64,000 nt of DNA from Aurantibrevibacter litoralis (GCF_034651555.1 NZ_JAYEEQ010000001.1:310001-374000); one strand, 5' to 3'. Positions 31,619 to 41,575 are shown, numbered from the stretch's first letter. A program made the numbers and translations. Notes: generated by a model not told the origin, from the letters alone.

Positions 31619-34447
31619 ATGATACTCCGAAATATTGTAAAAAAAGCCTTCGATATTAGAGATGGGGAATTTCGCATCTCTTTTCTGATGCAGGCTTATA
31701 TTTTCCTCATTATTGCCTCCCTTCTTATTTTTAAACCCACAGTAAACGCCATTTTTCTGTCAGATCTGGGTGTAGAGCGTTTACCGTTTGCCTTTCTTTT
31801 AGTAGCTGTAGGCGCTATTATAAGTTCCTACTTTTATTCTAAAGCGCTTCAAAAAATAGCACTAAACCGGCTTATCCAATTTACACTTATTACCGCTATA
31901 GTGTTGCTTCTTAGTTTGGCCATACTTTTAAAAGTGCATTGGACAAGTCCCTGGATTTTATACTTTTTTTATACCTGGGTAGCGATACATGCGGTATTGG
32001 CTGCTTCTCAGTTTTGGGTGTTAACCAATTTGGTTTTTAATGCCAGAGAGGCCAAACGCCTTTTTGGTTTTATAGGATCGGGAGCCATTCTAGGCGGTAT
32101 TTTTGGAGGATACCTTACCTCTTGGTTGGCGCCTGTAATTGGGAATGAAAACTTGTTTTTTGTTGCTGCTGGCATGCTCTTGTGTTGTATTCCGTTGCTC
32201 AAGAAAATATGGCGATCTAGAGTAGAAAATGTGCACATACGCAAGCAAAAAACACATTCTGAAGTAGCGGCAGACCGACCCATGATGCTCATTAAAAACT
32301 CCAGACACCTCACTTACATTGCCGGCATAGTGGCCATAAGCGTGTTGGTTGCGAAACTTGTGGATTACCTTTTTAACGATTTTGCTGCCGCTGCCATTAC
32401 GGATCCAGATGCGCTGACTTCCTTTTTTGGGTTTTGGTTTTCTACTTTTAATTTAATGTCTTTGGGCGTGCAATTGTTTTTTACCCAAAGGGTGGTGGGT
32501 ACTTGGGGTGTAGGTTTTTCATTGCTTCTTTTACCTTTTGGGATCTTTGCTGGCTGTCTTCTCTTTTTTGTGGTACCGGAACTCGCTATTGTTATTTTTA
32601 TTAAGGCAGCAGACGCCACATTAAAGCAATCTATAAATAAAAGTGCCATAGAATTACTGACATTGCCCTTGCCGTTTGAGCTAAAAAACAAAACAAAATC
32701 GTTTATTGATGTTGTTGTTGATAGTCTGGCGACAGGAATGGCAGGGTTTATACTCATTTTTGTGATAAAGGGCTTGGAACTTCCATCTAGGTATATCTCA
32801 GGTATCGTTTTAATGCTTGTAGGTGTGTGGGTCTTTTTTGTTTCCAGAGTTCGCCGAGAATATTTCAAAACATTTAGAGAAAATTTAGCGTTGATATCCG
32901 ACGCCCCCGAAAAGAATAAACCAGGCCAAAAAAAGGTCTCGGTGGTAAAGGGTATGAAGAATGTCTTTCTGAATGGTACGGAATCTCAGATTCTTTTTAT
33001 GCTAAAAAAATTACAAGAAATTAATGATAAACGCTTTGTAAACGATGTGCAAGCCCTGCTCTCGCACCCGTCATATCAGGTGCGTACGGCGGCGATACAA
33101 AACATGTATTTTCTAAATAACGCCTCTGTAGTTACCGAAGTTTCACAACTGTTACAAACCGAAGACGATGAGCTTATTGTGGCCACCTTAGAGTATCTTC
33201 TTTTGCATGCCAGCCGAAATAGTCATTATGTCTTTGATGTATATCTGGATCATGAAAACACCCAAATTGCCAATGCAGCATTGTATTGTCTTGCTCGAGA
33301 ATCTGGCGACAATTTAGACTTAAAACAAGCCTATACGTTGCGAGAACGCATCGCTAATGGCGTGCAAATGGTATGCCATGGACTAGAGGATAAGTCTTCC
33401 CTAAAAATGTTGTTGTTAACGATTGGTTCGTCCAAACTACCCGAATTTTATCCTTTCCTTTTACGGTATTTAGATTCGGAAAATATTGAACTACAGGAAA
33501 CAGCCATTATTTCTATTGGCAATACCATGGATATGGAATTGGCGCCAAATCTTTTTCGATTTTTGTCTGATAAGACGCTGCGAAAAATAACTGAAGACGC
33601 ATTACTTAATTTTGGCACACTTCTTTTGTCGCTGCTTAAAAAGACCGTGAAAGATCGTTTGGCACCACTCGATACTTGCCGCTATCTACCCATGGTTATT
33701 GGTGCTTTTAACACGCAAGATGCGGTACACGAGCTGCTTCAAATAGCCGATGATGAAGATCTAAATATTCGGGTAGAGGCACTGCGATCGTTAAGTAGTT
33801 TAAAATTGAAATCACCTCATTTAAAATTTAACGCCTATAAAGTGGTTGCCGTTATTTTTGAAGAATGCCAGCTTTACCATCAAACTCTATTAGCCATGCA
33901 TACTCAAATTATAATTTCGTACCGCAATCGAAAAAAATTAAAACAACCGGTTAGCGACGAGGAACGGGAAGCGCGGAATAGTTTATTAGAACTCTTAGAT
34001 CGGCGGCTCGAAGCGGGTTTAGAGCGTATCTTTATGCTCCTTGGCTTAAGATATCGTCAAAAAGACATTGAAATTGCGTATGCAGGCATTAAAAGTCAAA
34101 AGCAGGAAATTCAAGCCAATGCCTTGGAATTTTTAGACAATTTGTTAGATAATAAACTTAAAAAGCGGGTACTTCCCATTATAGAGGATACGGTTTTGGA
34201 TGTAAACTCTGAAGCGTCATTGCAGCACTTGCAACACAAAACACCTTCGGAAAGTGAGTGTTTTCAATTATTATTAGATGCCAACGACCTTAAAATAAAG
34301 TTGGCAGTATTATACCTTATCCGCAAGCAAGGTGATCCTAAATACATTTCATTAATACAACATTTCTTGCTAAGCGATGATGTAAAACTTCGGACATTTA
34401 CTTCTGAGGCGATCAGAGAAATTGCCCAGCGGTCTACGCTTTCTTAA
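31619..34447 (+). CDS. Npt1/ATP-ADP translocase-like transporter with HEAT repeats
   Basis: A 942-residue two-part protein. Residues 1-430 contain about 11-12 membrane segments in an MFS-like fold (SFLMQAYIFLIIASLLIFKPTVN, FGFIGSGAILGGIFGGYL) related to nucleotide translocases of the Npt1/TLC family; the GSGAILGG block is a good family marker. Residues 440-940 are soluble alpha-helical HEAT-type repeats (for example LLSHPSYQVRTAAIQNMYFLN). The protein should lie in the inner membrane with the repeats in the cytoplasm. It could exchange nucleotides or related solutes across the membrane. It follows the serine hydrolase by 18 bp and its end overlaps the convergent gene by 14 bp. Confidence 0.82.
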   Translation: MILRNIVKKAFDIRDGEFRISFLMQAYIFLIIASLLIFKPTVNAIFLSDLGVERLPFAFLLVAVGAIISSYFYSKALQKIALNRLIQFTLITAIVLLLSLAILLKVHWTSPWILYFFYTWVAIHAVLAASQFWVLTNLVFNAREAKRLFGFIGSGAILGGIFGGYLTSWLAPVIGNENLFFVAAGMLLCCIPLLKKIWRSRVENVHIRKQKTHSEVAADRPMMLIKNSRHLTYIAGIVAISVLVAKLVDYLFNDFAAAAITDPDALTSFFGFWFSTFNLMSLGVQLFFTQRVVGTWGVGFSLLLLPFGIFAGCLLFFVVPELAIVIFIKAADATLKQSINKSAIELLTLPLPFELKNKTKSFIDVVVDSLATGMAGFILIFVIKGLELPSRYISGIVLMLVGVWVFFVSRVRREYFKTFRENLALISDAPEKNKPGQKKVSVVKGMKNVFLNGTESQILFMLKKLQEINDKRFVNDVQALLSHPSYQVRTAAIQNMYFLNNASVVTEVSQLLQTEDDELIVATLEYLLLHASRNSHYVFDVYLDHENTQIANAALYCLARESGDNLDLKQAYTLRERIANGVQMVCHGLEDKSSLKMLLLTIGSSKLPEFYPFLLRYLDSENIELQETAIISIGNTMDMELAPNLFRFLSDKTLRKITEDALLNFGTLLLSLLKKTVKDRLAPLDTCRYLPMVIGAFNTQDAVHELLQIADDEDLNIRVEALRSLSSLKLKSPHLKFNAYKVVAVIFEECQLYHQTLLAMHTQIIISYRNRKKLKQPVSDEEREARNSLLELLDRRLEAGLERIFMLLGLRYRQKDIEIAYAGIKSQKQEIQANALEFLDNLLDNKLKKRVLPIIEDTVLDVNSEASLQHLQHKTPSESECFQLLLDANDLKIKLAVLYLIRKQGDPKYISLIQHFLLSDDVKLRTFTSEAIREIAQRSTLS

Positions 34448-35696
34448 CCACCTTGTCGATATTGGCAGCAAGATACATATGGTCGGTAGCCGAATTTTTG
34501 CGCAATACATTCGTCATCAATACCACCAAATAATTGCAATTATCAGGATGTTCTACAATGGCCACAGAGTTCATAAAGTTTTGCACATTGCCTTTGTATT
34601 GCCCGCATTCTTCTCCCGTAGTTCTATCGCATTTGTATAGGCTACCCGATTTAAAATATACGGCTGCATCTTTTAGGGCGGGGGCTTGGGCATAGCGTAT
34701 ACGCCGATCTGTCATGTACATTAATCGTTTCATTTCCAAACTAGAGGCTTCGTCTACAGCCTTACCTTGTTCTAGATGTATTAAAAACTTAAGAAGTCCT
34801 ACAGGAGTGCCAATACTTCCGCCTTTATCTCCTACGTAGGTATTCGCTCCTTTTGTAAAAAAACTACCCAAACGCCATTCGTCCGAAGATATTCCTAAAT
34901 CGCGCAGTGGAAGATTTACTACATCGTTGCTTAAATCTGTAAGTTCTTTTCTTGGCGTTTCTTTAAAGTAAGCGGTGGCCTGCTCTTCTGTTAATTCTGG
35001 ATAAGCTTCACCAAAAGCGGCCATAAGAAGTACTTCGCGCCACACGATACTAGCGGCTCCGTTATTGCTTACAGAGAGCATATGATCTGTCCATTCATAT
35101 AGCGTAAAAACATCACTGGCAATCACTTGTCGTTTTACCAAAGTGTTTTTTTCTACATTGTAAATAGGCACCGTATGCGTGTCTGTTAATCCCCAAACCC
35201 CTGATTTTACCGATTTATCTTTGAGGAGTTGCGTTCGCATTTCCCAAGAATCGGGATATAGTTTTGCCAACTGGGTGAATAATCCCAATAATACGGCCAA
35301 CTTACCAACACTTCCGGGTTGGTATCCGGCGGTTTCGTTGCGATGGGCGTACCGTATAGCGTTGGGATCCGAAATATCTACGATGGCTAACGAATAACTC
35401 TTGTCTAACCCTTTAAATAGGGCGTTTATTTCCTTTTGAAAAGATGCATCGGTTGTAAGAATAGCAGCTGCACTGTCGTCTTTTCGAGACAGAAGATTTA
35501 GCCGTATCTCGCTATGCAGCTTCATTGCTCCGGGGGGTAACGCGTGCGAATCGTTGATTTCGCCACTTTTAATGCGCTCTAAGCGTTTTAGACGCTTTAT
35601 CCCTGTTTTTTCGTATCCGTCTATGGGATAGTAGGTTACGGAAGAAAATGCCGAACAAATTAAGGCTAAAAGTAGATATTTTATGGATTTGGCCAT
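34434..35696 (-). CDS. Class-A-beta-lactamase-like serine hydrolase, secreted
   Basis: A 420-residue protein with a signal peptide (MAKSIKYLLLALICSAFSSV) and the motifs SxxK as PGSVGKLAVL, SxN as LSVSNNGAAS and KxG as YFKSGSLY. It is longer than class A beta-lactamases and has a CDRTTGEECG segment after the KSG motif with a possible disulfide pair, so a dedicated peptidase or hydrolase role is more likely than resistance. It starts one base after the end of the upstream dikinase-like gene (35698) on the same strand, indicating an operon. Its sequence class matches the gene at 30683, so two related hydrolases surround the transporter. Confidence 0.8.
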   Translation of the reverse strand: MAKSIKYLLLALICSAFSSVTYYPIDGYEKTGIKRLKRLERIKSGEINDSHALPPGAMKLHSEIRLNLLSRKDDSAAAILTTDASFQKEINALFKGLDKSYSLAIVDISDPNAIRYAHRNETAGYQPGSVGKLAVLLGLFTQLAKLYPDSWEMRTQLLKDKSVKSGVWGLTDTHTVPIYNVEKNTLVKRQVIASDVFTLYEWTDHMLSVSNNGAASIVWREVLLMAAFGEAYPELTEEQATAYFKETPRKELTDLSNDVVNLPLRDLGISSDEWRLGSFFTKGANTYVGDKGGSIGTPVGLLKFLIHLEQGKAVDEASSLEMKRLMYMTDRRIRYAQAPALKDAAVYFKSGSLYKCDRTTGEECGQYKGNVQNFMNSVAIVEHPDNCNYLVVLMTNVLRKNSATDHMYLAANIDKVVKKA

Positions 35697-35697
35697 G

Positions 35698-38604
35698 CTA
35701 TAATTTTGTAGTTAATGAAATCATTTTTGTGAGATCTAGATCGGGGGTTATAGACTCCAAATAGGAAGAACTTAAGGCTCTCTTGTTTTCCACAAAAGGG
35801 CGAATTTGAAATAACCATAAGGTATTGTCTTTAAAGCCCAATTCTATATCATAGGCACCTTGGTAATCAGACACCGTAGCATTAGCTAGCGTTTCTCTGA
35901 TGATCTCTGCGAATTCGCAAATGTCATGAATGTTCTGTTCGGTTAATATCCTATGCTCAAAAGTAGCCCTGTTCTTTTGGGTACCGCCGGTAGTAGGCAA
36001 ACTATTAAAGAGGCTTTCACGTGCCGGTGCCAGTAAGTCGTAACTTCCGTCCATGCGAATAAGATAAGATTCTGCTGCTTGCCCGTCTACCGCACCACCG
36101 GCACCGCGACTAAAGGCTACGGTTAAATCTTCATCGACACCTGAACTAATTCCTTTGGTAATTAGGACTCCGGAATAGTCTACATCTACACTTGGAATTA
36201 TCAGAATAGAAGGGAAAACATTCTCGGGGTTTAGCAGGTATTTTTGACGCCATTTAAAACTGCGTTCGGTATACGGTGATGCCCAAACATCTTTAATACC
36301 TTCCCATATTTTATTTTTATCTACAGCGTTGAAAATGGTAAGGTTTAGGCCGGCACCTGTAAAATCTTTGAGGTCTTCCATATTGGTATCACTTCGGAGA
36401 AATACCGGAATGTTACCCATATTGTCTCCTAAAATATCGGTAAAACCTTTTTCGAGCGCACTCATGAATTCGGGGCTTAGGGTAATTTTTTTAATGGCGT
36501 TGCGCAAGATTTCTAATTTTTCTAACTGGTAGTGTTCCACTTCAGATTCCGGGATATTCTTGGCACGCTGCGCATCGGCTTCCTTAAACATCGCAGTTAA
36601 AAATTCCCAATACGAAACGGGTTGTCCTGGCATAGGCTGCTCCATATGTGCCTTAAAAACACCAAAAGGAATCACCAAACCCTCTACCACCTTATCCGGA
36701 AACATCTTCTTTAGTTGACCAAGATTGGCTGCCTTGGGCCCGCAAAGTTTTCCGGAATCTTTGGCATCCACGTTTCTAAGATTCAGGATATTGTTTTCAG
36801 ACAAACGGATTTCATCGATAGGAACGGCTATTTTTTCTTCGCTACGTTGCGTTTTGGCAAATAGATTTTGTTCTTCCTCAGTCATTTCCGTTTCGGGCTT
36901 CAGAATGACATTTCCTTTATTGGAAACGGCATAGAATACCTTAGTGCCATTGTATTTTAGAAGGGATTGCAAATTGGCATCGGACAGTGCGGCGTTCGGA
37001 ATTCCCAAGTTACGAGCTAATAACTGTACATGCGATACCATATTGCCTTCAGAAACCGTAGCGATTCCGGCTACGGGTTTAAGATCTGCAGGTGCTCTTT
37101 GAAAGATGTATATTTTGTTTGATGCTACGTCAATATTGTCCGCTGAGCCCGTAATAACAACCAATTCCCCGAAGGCATACCCAGGATTCAAGCCTCTAAA
37201 GGTACTTTGGTTAGGAACAGCGAATACTTTATTGGTTAAGGAAGATTCTTGGGCAATGATATCACCCAAAACGCCTACGCTTTCACCCAAATACAGTGCC
37301 ATGGAACTTCGTATTCTATCATCGATAAATCCGTGTGCTAGGGGTTCAAAACCGGCATAAGTAGCTGCTATTTCTTGATAATGCGCTTTTGCCATAGCCG
37401 CACTCCATTCTACTAGACTGCGCGCATGCTGCAGGAATTTAGTTAAAGAACCCAAGGACATTTCCGAATTGGTAGGCGGTTGCAGCGATGCTTTAATTTC
37501 ATCCCATTCCCATTGCTCTACATAGCCTGCGCCTACAGTAGCCATGCTTAAATAGTAAATTTTTGTGAGCAGTTCTTGTAAAGATTCAGGTTTCCACTCC
37601 GGCGCAACTTTAAAAATAATGGTCTCAAGGTTAAGGGAAGCATCTAGTAATTGCAATCTGGCAGCAGCCTGTTTTTCGAGGATAAGGGCGTTTCGGAGCG
37701 CTAACAACAATTGAGCAGTTTCGGGAATGAGGATGGATGGTTTTTTTTCACTACTATTTTTGGTTACAAAGGACTGAATGGTCTTACCAATAGGGGTGTT
37801 TTTTACAAGACCTGTTTTTTGTTGAATGGAATTAATTTCGATCGGCTTGTAAAATTGGGTCATAGAACCTACCAATTCATCTATTTTATTCAGAAGTTCC
37901 GCATCCAATTTACTGTGGTGCGATTGTTTAAAAGCGATTACTTTTTCTATATCGGAATGCTCAGGTTGCCCGTGTATCTTTACTCTAAGATCCATAAATG
38001 GCGCATATACATCTGAAATTACTTTAGATTGGCTACGTATCCTTTGCGAAAGATTGTCCTCCCCGCTATGTGGCACATCGCGTAGCGACTGCCGAATGAG
38101 GAAATAGTGCTTTTCCAGAGCGTCATCTTTTGCCAAAAGCCATTTGTAAAAATCAATTCCCCATGCTTCTTCATCCTCTACTTGTACCGACCCTCGGTAA
38201 TATTGTCCTTTTTGCAATATCCAACCGTTGTCTACGGAACGCAGGTATTTGTCGAGCTGATATTGTTTTAAACGCGAACCATGGTTGGCATCGTCCCAAA
38301 ATTCCTCCTTGGTCGTATAGGCCAAGATTTGCCCTAAATAAATATGGTTGCTTTTGCCTAATGCGACTACGGCATCTTTGTAGCGAGCGTGTTGTACACC
38401 CGGGCCAATAGCATCCGGACAGGGGTCTTTGGGTTGGCGCGTACTGCCATCCGTACAAAACCAGCGCAGATCTTTATAGGGTCCGCGAAAGTCCTTTTTA
38501 AAGGTCTCAATCTGTGCTCTAATGTACTCATTGGTCGCTTTTTGTCCAAAAATTATAAAGCAAGTACTGAGGAATACCCCAAGGCATAGGAAGTGCTTTT
38601 TCAT
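35698..38604 (-). CDS. Secreted PEP/pyruvate-dikinase-like protein, GWD-like domain order
   Basis: A 968-residue protein with a signal peptide (MKKHFLCLGVFLSTCFIIFGQ) and a long N-terminal helical region of unknown function (residues 25-480). A PEP-utilising phosphohistidine swivel domain follows, with the catalytic His in SEGNMVSHVQLLARNLGIPN (about 520). The C-terminus (about 618-960) is a PPDK-type ATP-grasp: LCGPKAANLGQL, PVFLRSDTNMEDLKDFTGAG and AFSRGAGGAVDGQAAES. The order swivel-then-ATP-grasp is that of glucan, water dikinases, not of PEP synthase. It is predicted exported, which is unusual for an ATP-using enzyme. It forms an operon with the serine hydrolase at 34434-35696. Confidence 0.82.
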   Translation of the reverse strand: MKKHFLCLGVFLSTCFIIFGQKATNEYIRAQIETFKKDFRGPYKDLRWFCTDGSTRQPKDPCPDAIGPGVQHARYKDAVVALGKSNHIYLGQILAYTTKEEFWDDANHGSRLKQYQLDKYLRSVDNGWILQKGQYYRGSVQVEDEEAWGIDFYKWLLAKDDALEKHYFLIRQSLRDVPHSGEDNLSQRIRSQSKVISDVYAPFMDLRVKIHGQPEHSDIEKVIAFKQSHHSKLDAELLNKIDELVGSMTQFYKPIEINSIQQKTGLVKNTPIGKTIQSFVTKNSSEKKPSILIPETAQLLLALRNALILEKQAAARLQLLDASLNLETIIFKVAPEWKPESLQELLTKIYYLSMATVGAGYVEQWEWDEIKASLQPPTNSEMSLGSLTKFLQHARSLVEWSAAMAKAHYQEIAATYAGFEPLAHGFIDDRIRSSMALYLGESVGVLGDIIAQESSLTNKVFAVPNQSTFRGLNPGYAFGELVVITGSADNIDVASNKIYIFQRAPADLKPVAGIATVSEGNMVSHVQLLARNLGIPNAALSDANLQSLLKYNGTKVFYAVSNKGNVILKPETEMTEEEQNLFAKTQRSEEKIAVPIDEIRLSENNILNLRNVDAKDSGKLCGPKAANLGQLKKMFPDKVVEGLVIPFGVFKAHMEQPMPGQPVSYWEFLTAMFKEADAQRAKNIPESEVEHYQLEKLEILRNAIKKITLSPEFMSALEKGFTDILGDNMGNIPVFLRSDTNMEDLKDFTGAGLNLTIFNAVDKNKIWEGIKDVWASPYTERSFKWRQKYLLNPENVFPSILIIPSVDVDYSGVLITKGISSGVDEDLTVAFSRGAGGAVDGQAAESYLIRMDGSYDLLAPARESLFNSLPTTGGTQKNRATFEHRILTEQNIHDICEFAEIIRETLANATVSDYQGAYDIELGFKDNTLWLFQIRPFVENKRALSSSYLESITPDLDLTKMISLTTKL

Positions 38605-38941
38605 TAGATTCTTTTGTGCTGTTTGCTGTTCTTAATTATTTGTTACACCTTTAGTAAATTTGATATTGCTTTTTAAAAGGTTGAATCTATCTAAAGGTAC
38701 AAGTCAGAAGGTACAGATTTTCATAATAGTACAATCAAAGGTAGTACCATTTTTACTATCATTTAATATGCAGGTCATCTTCTTCGCTTAAAGATAAAAA
38801 ATAGGATGGTCTGTAATGTTTCTTTTTGTAACGTATTTTAGTGGTGCTACACCAATAAGCTGTTAGTTAATAATTCTGTATGCCGCTGTTGTAGTGCGTG
38901 TATTAGTAAATCAACATAAACAATTAATAACCACCATTATC
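38605..38941. other. Intergenic region without genes
   Basis: A 337-bp A/T-rich spacer between the divergent dikinase-like and DUF3667 genes. It has an exact TAAATTTG at 38655-38662 on the plus strand but without a well-spaced -33 TTTG. I see no ORF, repeat or strong hairpin. Confidence 0.5.
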
Positions 38942-39952
38942 ATGAGTACCACCAAAGAATGCCTTAATTGTGAATTAAATTATGAAGCTACCTTTGCTTA
39001 TTGCCCTCATTGCGGACAAAAGGGAAACGATACCCTTACCATGAAGGTATTATTTAGCCAGACCATCAGTAATTATTTTTCGTTGGACGCTCGTTTTTTT
39101 AAAAGTTATATTCCGCTGATGTTTAAACCTGGTGTGGTAGCGAGGCGTTATGTAGACGGCAAGCGACTACAGTATTTGCATCCTGCCCAATTTTACCTTT
39201 TTGTTTCCGTCGTTTTTTTCTTCCTCTTTTCTTTGGTGACCCGGCAACAGCAATACGAATTTGACGAAGTGCTAAAAAAAGGATTTGAAACAGATTTAGC
39301 AACTAGCCCCATAGAAACAGAAGACAAGGATCTACTAAAGAAGGACTTGCCTGCCGAAAAAAGGATGGTTCTAGATTCGATTCATTTAGATACCGTAAAC
39401 GTGGCACTTTTTGGATATATGGCAAAAAAGAGCACATTAGATTCCTTAATTATCATAAGTGCATCCAAAGAAGATAAATTGGCCCTTTTTGGAATTACGG
39501 AACACAGTGGAGGATTTGTTCGGCTTGTGGGCGGCCAAAGTTTAAAAATTTATGAGCAACGAGGAGGAGGTATTTTAAAGTCTTTTTACGACACCATTCC
39601 GGTAGTTATGTTTTTTGTTTTGCCCATTTTTGCTTTGATCTTAAAAGTGTTGTACCGCAAGAGTGGTACTTTTGCCCATCATATGGTGTTTAGTTTCTAT
39701 TACTTTACGTTTTTGTTTATGGTATTCTCTTTTATGACTTTTTTAAACCTGATAATTGATGTCCCGCGCTGGATAGATATCTTGGTTTTCATGTCTACTT
39801 TTGTATATCTTATTTTGGCATTGAGAAAATTCTACCAACAGCGCATTATGCGTACCATAATAAAGACCGGTGTACTAACCTTTATTTATGCTACGATTGT
39901 GGCACCAATTTCCTTTGTGCTCATGTTGTTTATTTCGCTTTTGTTATATTAA
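38942..39952 (+). CDS. DUF3667 membrane protein with N-terminal zinc ribbon
   Basis: A 336-residue inner-membrane protein. The N-terminus carries a zinc-ribbon-like CxxC pair: CLNCELNYEATFAYCPHCGQK. The DUF3667 part follows: DARFFKSYIPLMFKPGVVARRYVDGKR, and LHPAQFYLFVSVVFFFLF starts the first membrane segment; three or four more membrane segments lie at the C-terminus. A GTG start 16 codons upstream (38894) is possible, but the ATG at 38942 is favoured as it starts just before the Cys motif. Its function is unknown. It ends at a hairpin shared with the convergent old yellow enzyme. Confidence 0.8.
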   Translation: MSTTKECLNCELNYEATFAYCPHCGQKGNDTLTMKVLFSQTISNYFSLDARFFKSYIPLMFKPGVVARRYVDGKRLQYLHPAQFYLFVSVVFFFLFSLVTRQQQYEFDEVLKKGFETDLATSPIETEDKDLLKKDLPAEKRMVLDSIHLDTVNVALFGYMAKKSTLDSLIIISASKEDKLALFGITEHSGGFVRLVGGQSLKIYEQRGGGILKSFYDTIPVVMFFVLPIFALILKVLYRKSGTFAHHMVFSFYYFTFLFMVFSFMTFLNLIIDVPRWIDILVFMSTFVYLILALRKFYQQRIMRTIIKTGVLTFIYATIVAPISFVLMLFISLLLY

Positions 39953-39970
39953 AATTTGCCTACTATAAAA

Positions 39971-40006
39971 GAAACGCCCCGGCAACCGAATTACCAAGGC
40001 GTTTTC
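39971..40006. terminator. Bidirectional terminator between convergent genes
   Basis: GAAACGCC (39971-39978) pairs with GGCGTTTTC (39998-40006) with one bulged T; flanking bases are A-rich on the left and T-rich on the right. It serves the DUF3667 gene and probably the old yellow enzyme gene from the other side. Confidence 0.6.
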
Positions 40007-40022
40007 TGCTATACTGCCTATT

Positions 40023-41120
40023 TTAGACCTCTAATGCGGGATAGTCAGTGTACCCTTTTTCTCCGGGTACATAGAACGTGTTTTGATCCCATTCCTGTAG
40101 CGGGGCTTCTCGTTCAAAACGTAATGGCAAGTCCGGGTTAGAAATAAATGGTTTGCCATAAGCTACAAGATCCGCAAGTCCCTCGTTCAAAATCTTGTTT
40201 CCCTTTTCGCGATCGAAATTGTTGTTGATCATTAAAGTACCTTTGTATAACGGTCTAAAATGTGCTGCGATGTTAGGTACCAAAAAAGGGACTTCGCTTA
40301 CATCTGTAAAAGGTTCTGATAGATGAAGATAGGCCAAATCGTAGTCATTTAAACGAGTAATGATGTACTCAAAAGTCGGAATGGTTTCAGCATCGGCCTG
40401 CATCCCGAACACACCGTGCAAGGATGGATTTAGCCGCACACCTATGCGATTTTCTGGGTATACTGTTTTAATCTCATCAAGGACATCAAAGAGCAAACGC
40501 GCCCTATTTTCAATGTTTCCGCCATAGGCATCAGTTCGTTTGTTGGTATGTGCATTAAAAAATTGATGAAACAAATACCCGTTAGACGAATGTATTTCTA
40601 CCCCATCAAAGCCTGCTTTTTTTGCGTTTATGGCCGCTTGCTTAAAGTCGGCAATAGTACGAGAAATGTCTTCCGAAGTCATCGGTTTTGGGGCAACAGT
40701 GTCTTTAAAACCCTCGGGGGTATATGATTTTTCATTCGGATTAACATCGCTTGCCGACAAGGGAGGTTTTCCATTGTGAAAATCGGGATGCGACATGCTG
40801 CCGCAATGCCATAATTGTATAAATACGGTACCGCCCTCACTATGGACGGCATCAACCACTTTTTTCCAGCCTGCTACTTGCGACTCGGAATAGATGCCGG
40901 GAGTGTTAATGTAGCCTACAGCCTCTTTAGACACTTGAGACCCCTCGGTAATGATGAGTCCGGCCGAGGCTCTTTGTTTATAATACAGTTCGTGCATGGC
41001 TGTGGGGGCATTTTCAGGATTGTCGGCACGGGAGCGCGTCATCGGCGCCATGACAATTCTATTTTGAAGCTCTAAATCGCCCATTTTAAAGGACGTTAAT
41101 AAGGGTTGCGTTGTTTTCAT
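40023..41120 (-). CDS. Old yellow enzyme family alkene reductase
   Basis: A 365-residue FMN-dependent NAD(P)H oxidoreductase of the NemA/OYE class, which reduces alkenes activated by carbonyl or nitro groups. Visible features: RIVMAPMTRSRAD near the N-terminus, FIQLWHCGSMSHPDF, GFDGVEIHSSNGYLFHQFF (substrate-binding His/Asn pair region), RTDAYGGNIENRARL and the FMN-phosphate site around ADLVAYGKPFISNPDL. Length is typical. It stands alone, with an ATG at 41120 following A/T-rich sequence. Role in detoxification is inferred from the family. Confidence 0.92.
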   Translation of the reverse strand: MKTTQPLLTSFKMGDLELQNRIVMAPMTRSRADNPENAPTAMHELYYKQRASAGLIITEGSQVSKEAVGYINTPGIYSESQVAGWKKVVDAVHSEGGTVFIQLWHCGSMSHPDFHNGKPPLSASDVNPNEKSYTPEGFKDTVAPKPMTSEDISRTIADFKQAAINAKKAGFDGVEIHSSNGYLFHQFFNAHTNKRTDAYGGNIENRARLLFDVLDEIKTVYPENRIGVRLNPSLHGVFGMQADAETIPTFEYIITRLNDYDLAYLHLSEPFTDVSEVPFLVPNIAAHFRPLYKGTLMINNNFDREKGNKILNEGLADLVAYGKPFISNPDLPLRFEREAPLQEWDQNTFYVPGEKGYTDYPALEV

Positions 41121-41231
41121 TTGTGCATTCTTTTATTTGTATATACAAATGTATTGCCTCTATTTCAATTTTGGTGTTAAAGTATTTGCAAAACAATTTT
41201 GAAGTTCTGATTGAAGTAAGATACAACCATG

Positions 41232-41360
41232 CGGTTTTTGGCGCTAAGCCAAAATGTAATGTATAGAGCGCATCGAACTAAGACCTGCGAAACCTGTCCT
41301 GAGTACTTCGATAAGCGCAGTATGGTATTTATCTAAGGGGTACTCTTATGGCTTGCCCCG
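41232..41360. repeat. Dispersed multi-hairpin repeat, decayed copy
   Basis: Parts of the repeat seen at 27681, 46000 and 56770 are recognisable: GGTTTTTGGCGCTAAGCCAAAATG, GCGAAACCTG, a GAGTAC...GCGCAGTA segment and CTTATGGCTTGCCCCG. The hairpin-rich 5' half is missing. The sequence reported here is shown by its pieces only because the alignment was done by eye. Confidence 0.5.
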
Positions 41361-41416
41361 CCGAATTGCTGGCGGACGAGTCTATGATAGTTTTTTTTTT
41401 GATATGCTCTACGATT

Positions 41417-41563
41417 ATGAAGAAAGAGCCATCTACTACCAAAGTTATGTGGCATCATTATGCCCAATCCAATGAAATCGACTATTTTTATGATGAAACA
41501 GAATCTGCTATGCTACAGACTGGAACTTTTGGAATTGAAGCCAATCGTAAAATCAAAAAATAA
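41417..41563 (+). CDS. Small ORF before the Gfo/Idh/MocA gene
   Basis: A 48-residue frame beginning MKKEPSTTKVMWHHYAQSNE and ending in Lys/Arg. It lies between the decayed repeat and the oxidoreductase, 12 bp upstream of the latter, and the composition (His, Tyr, acidic) is not that of a typical spurious frame. I do not recognise a family. An ATG 23 codons upstream lies within the repeat and is unlikely as start. Confidence 0.3.
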   Translation: MKKEPSTTKVMWHHYAQSNEIDYFYDETESAMLQTGTFGIEANRKIKK

Positions 41564-41575
41564 TTTTTAAAATTT

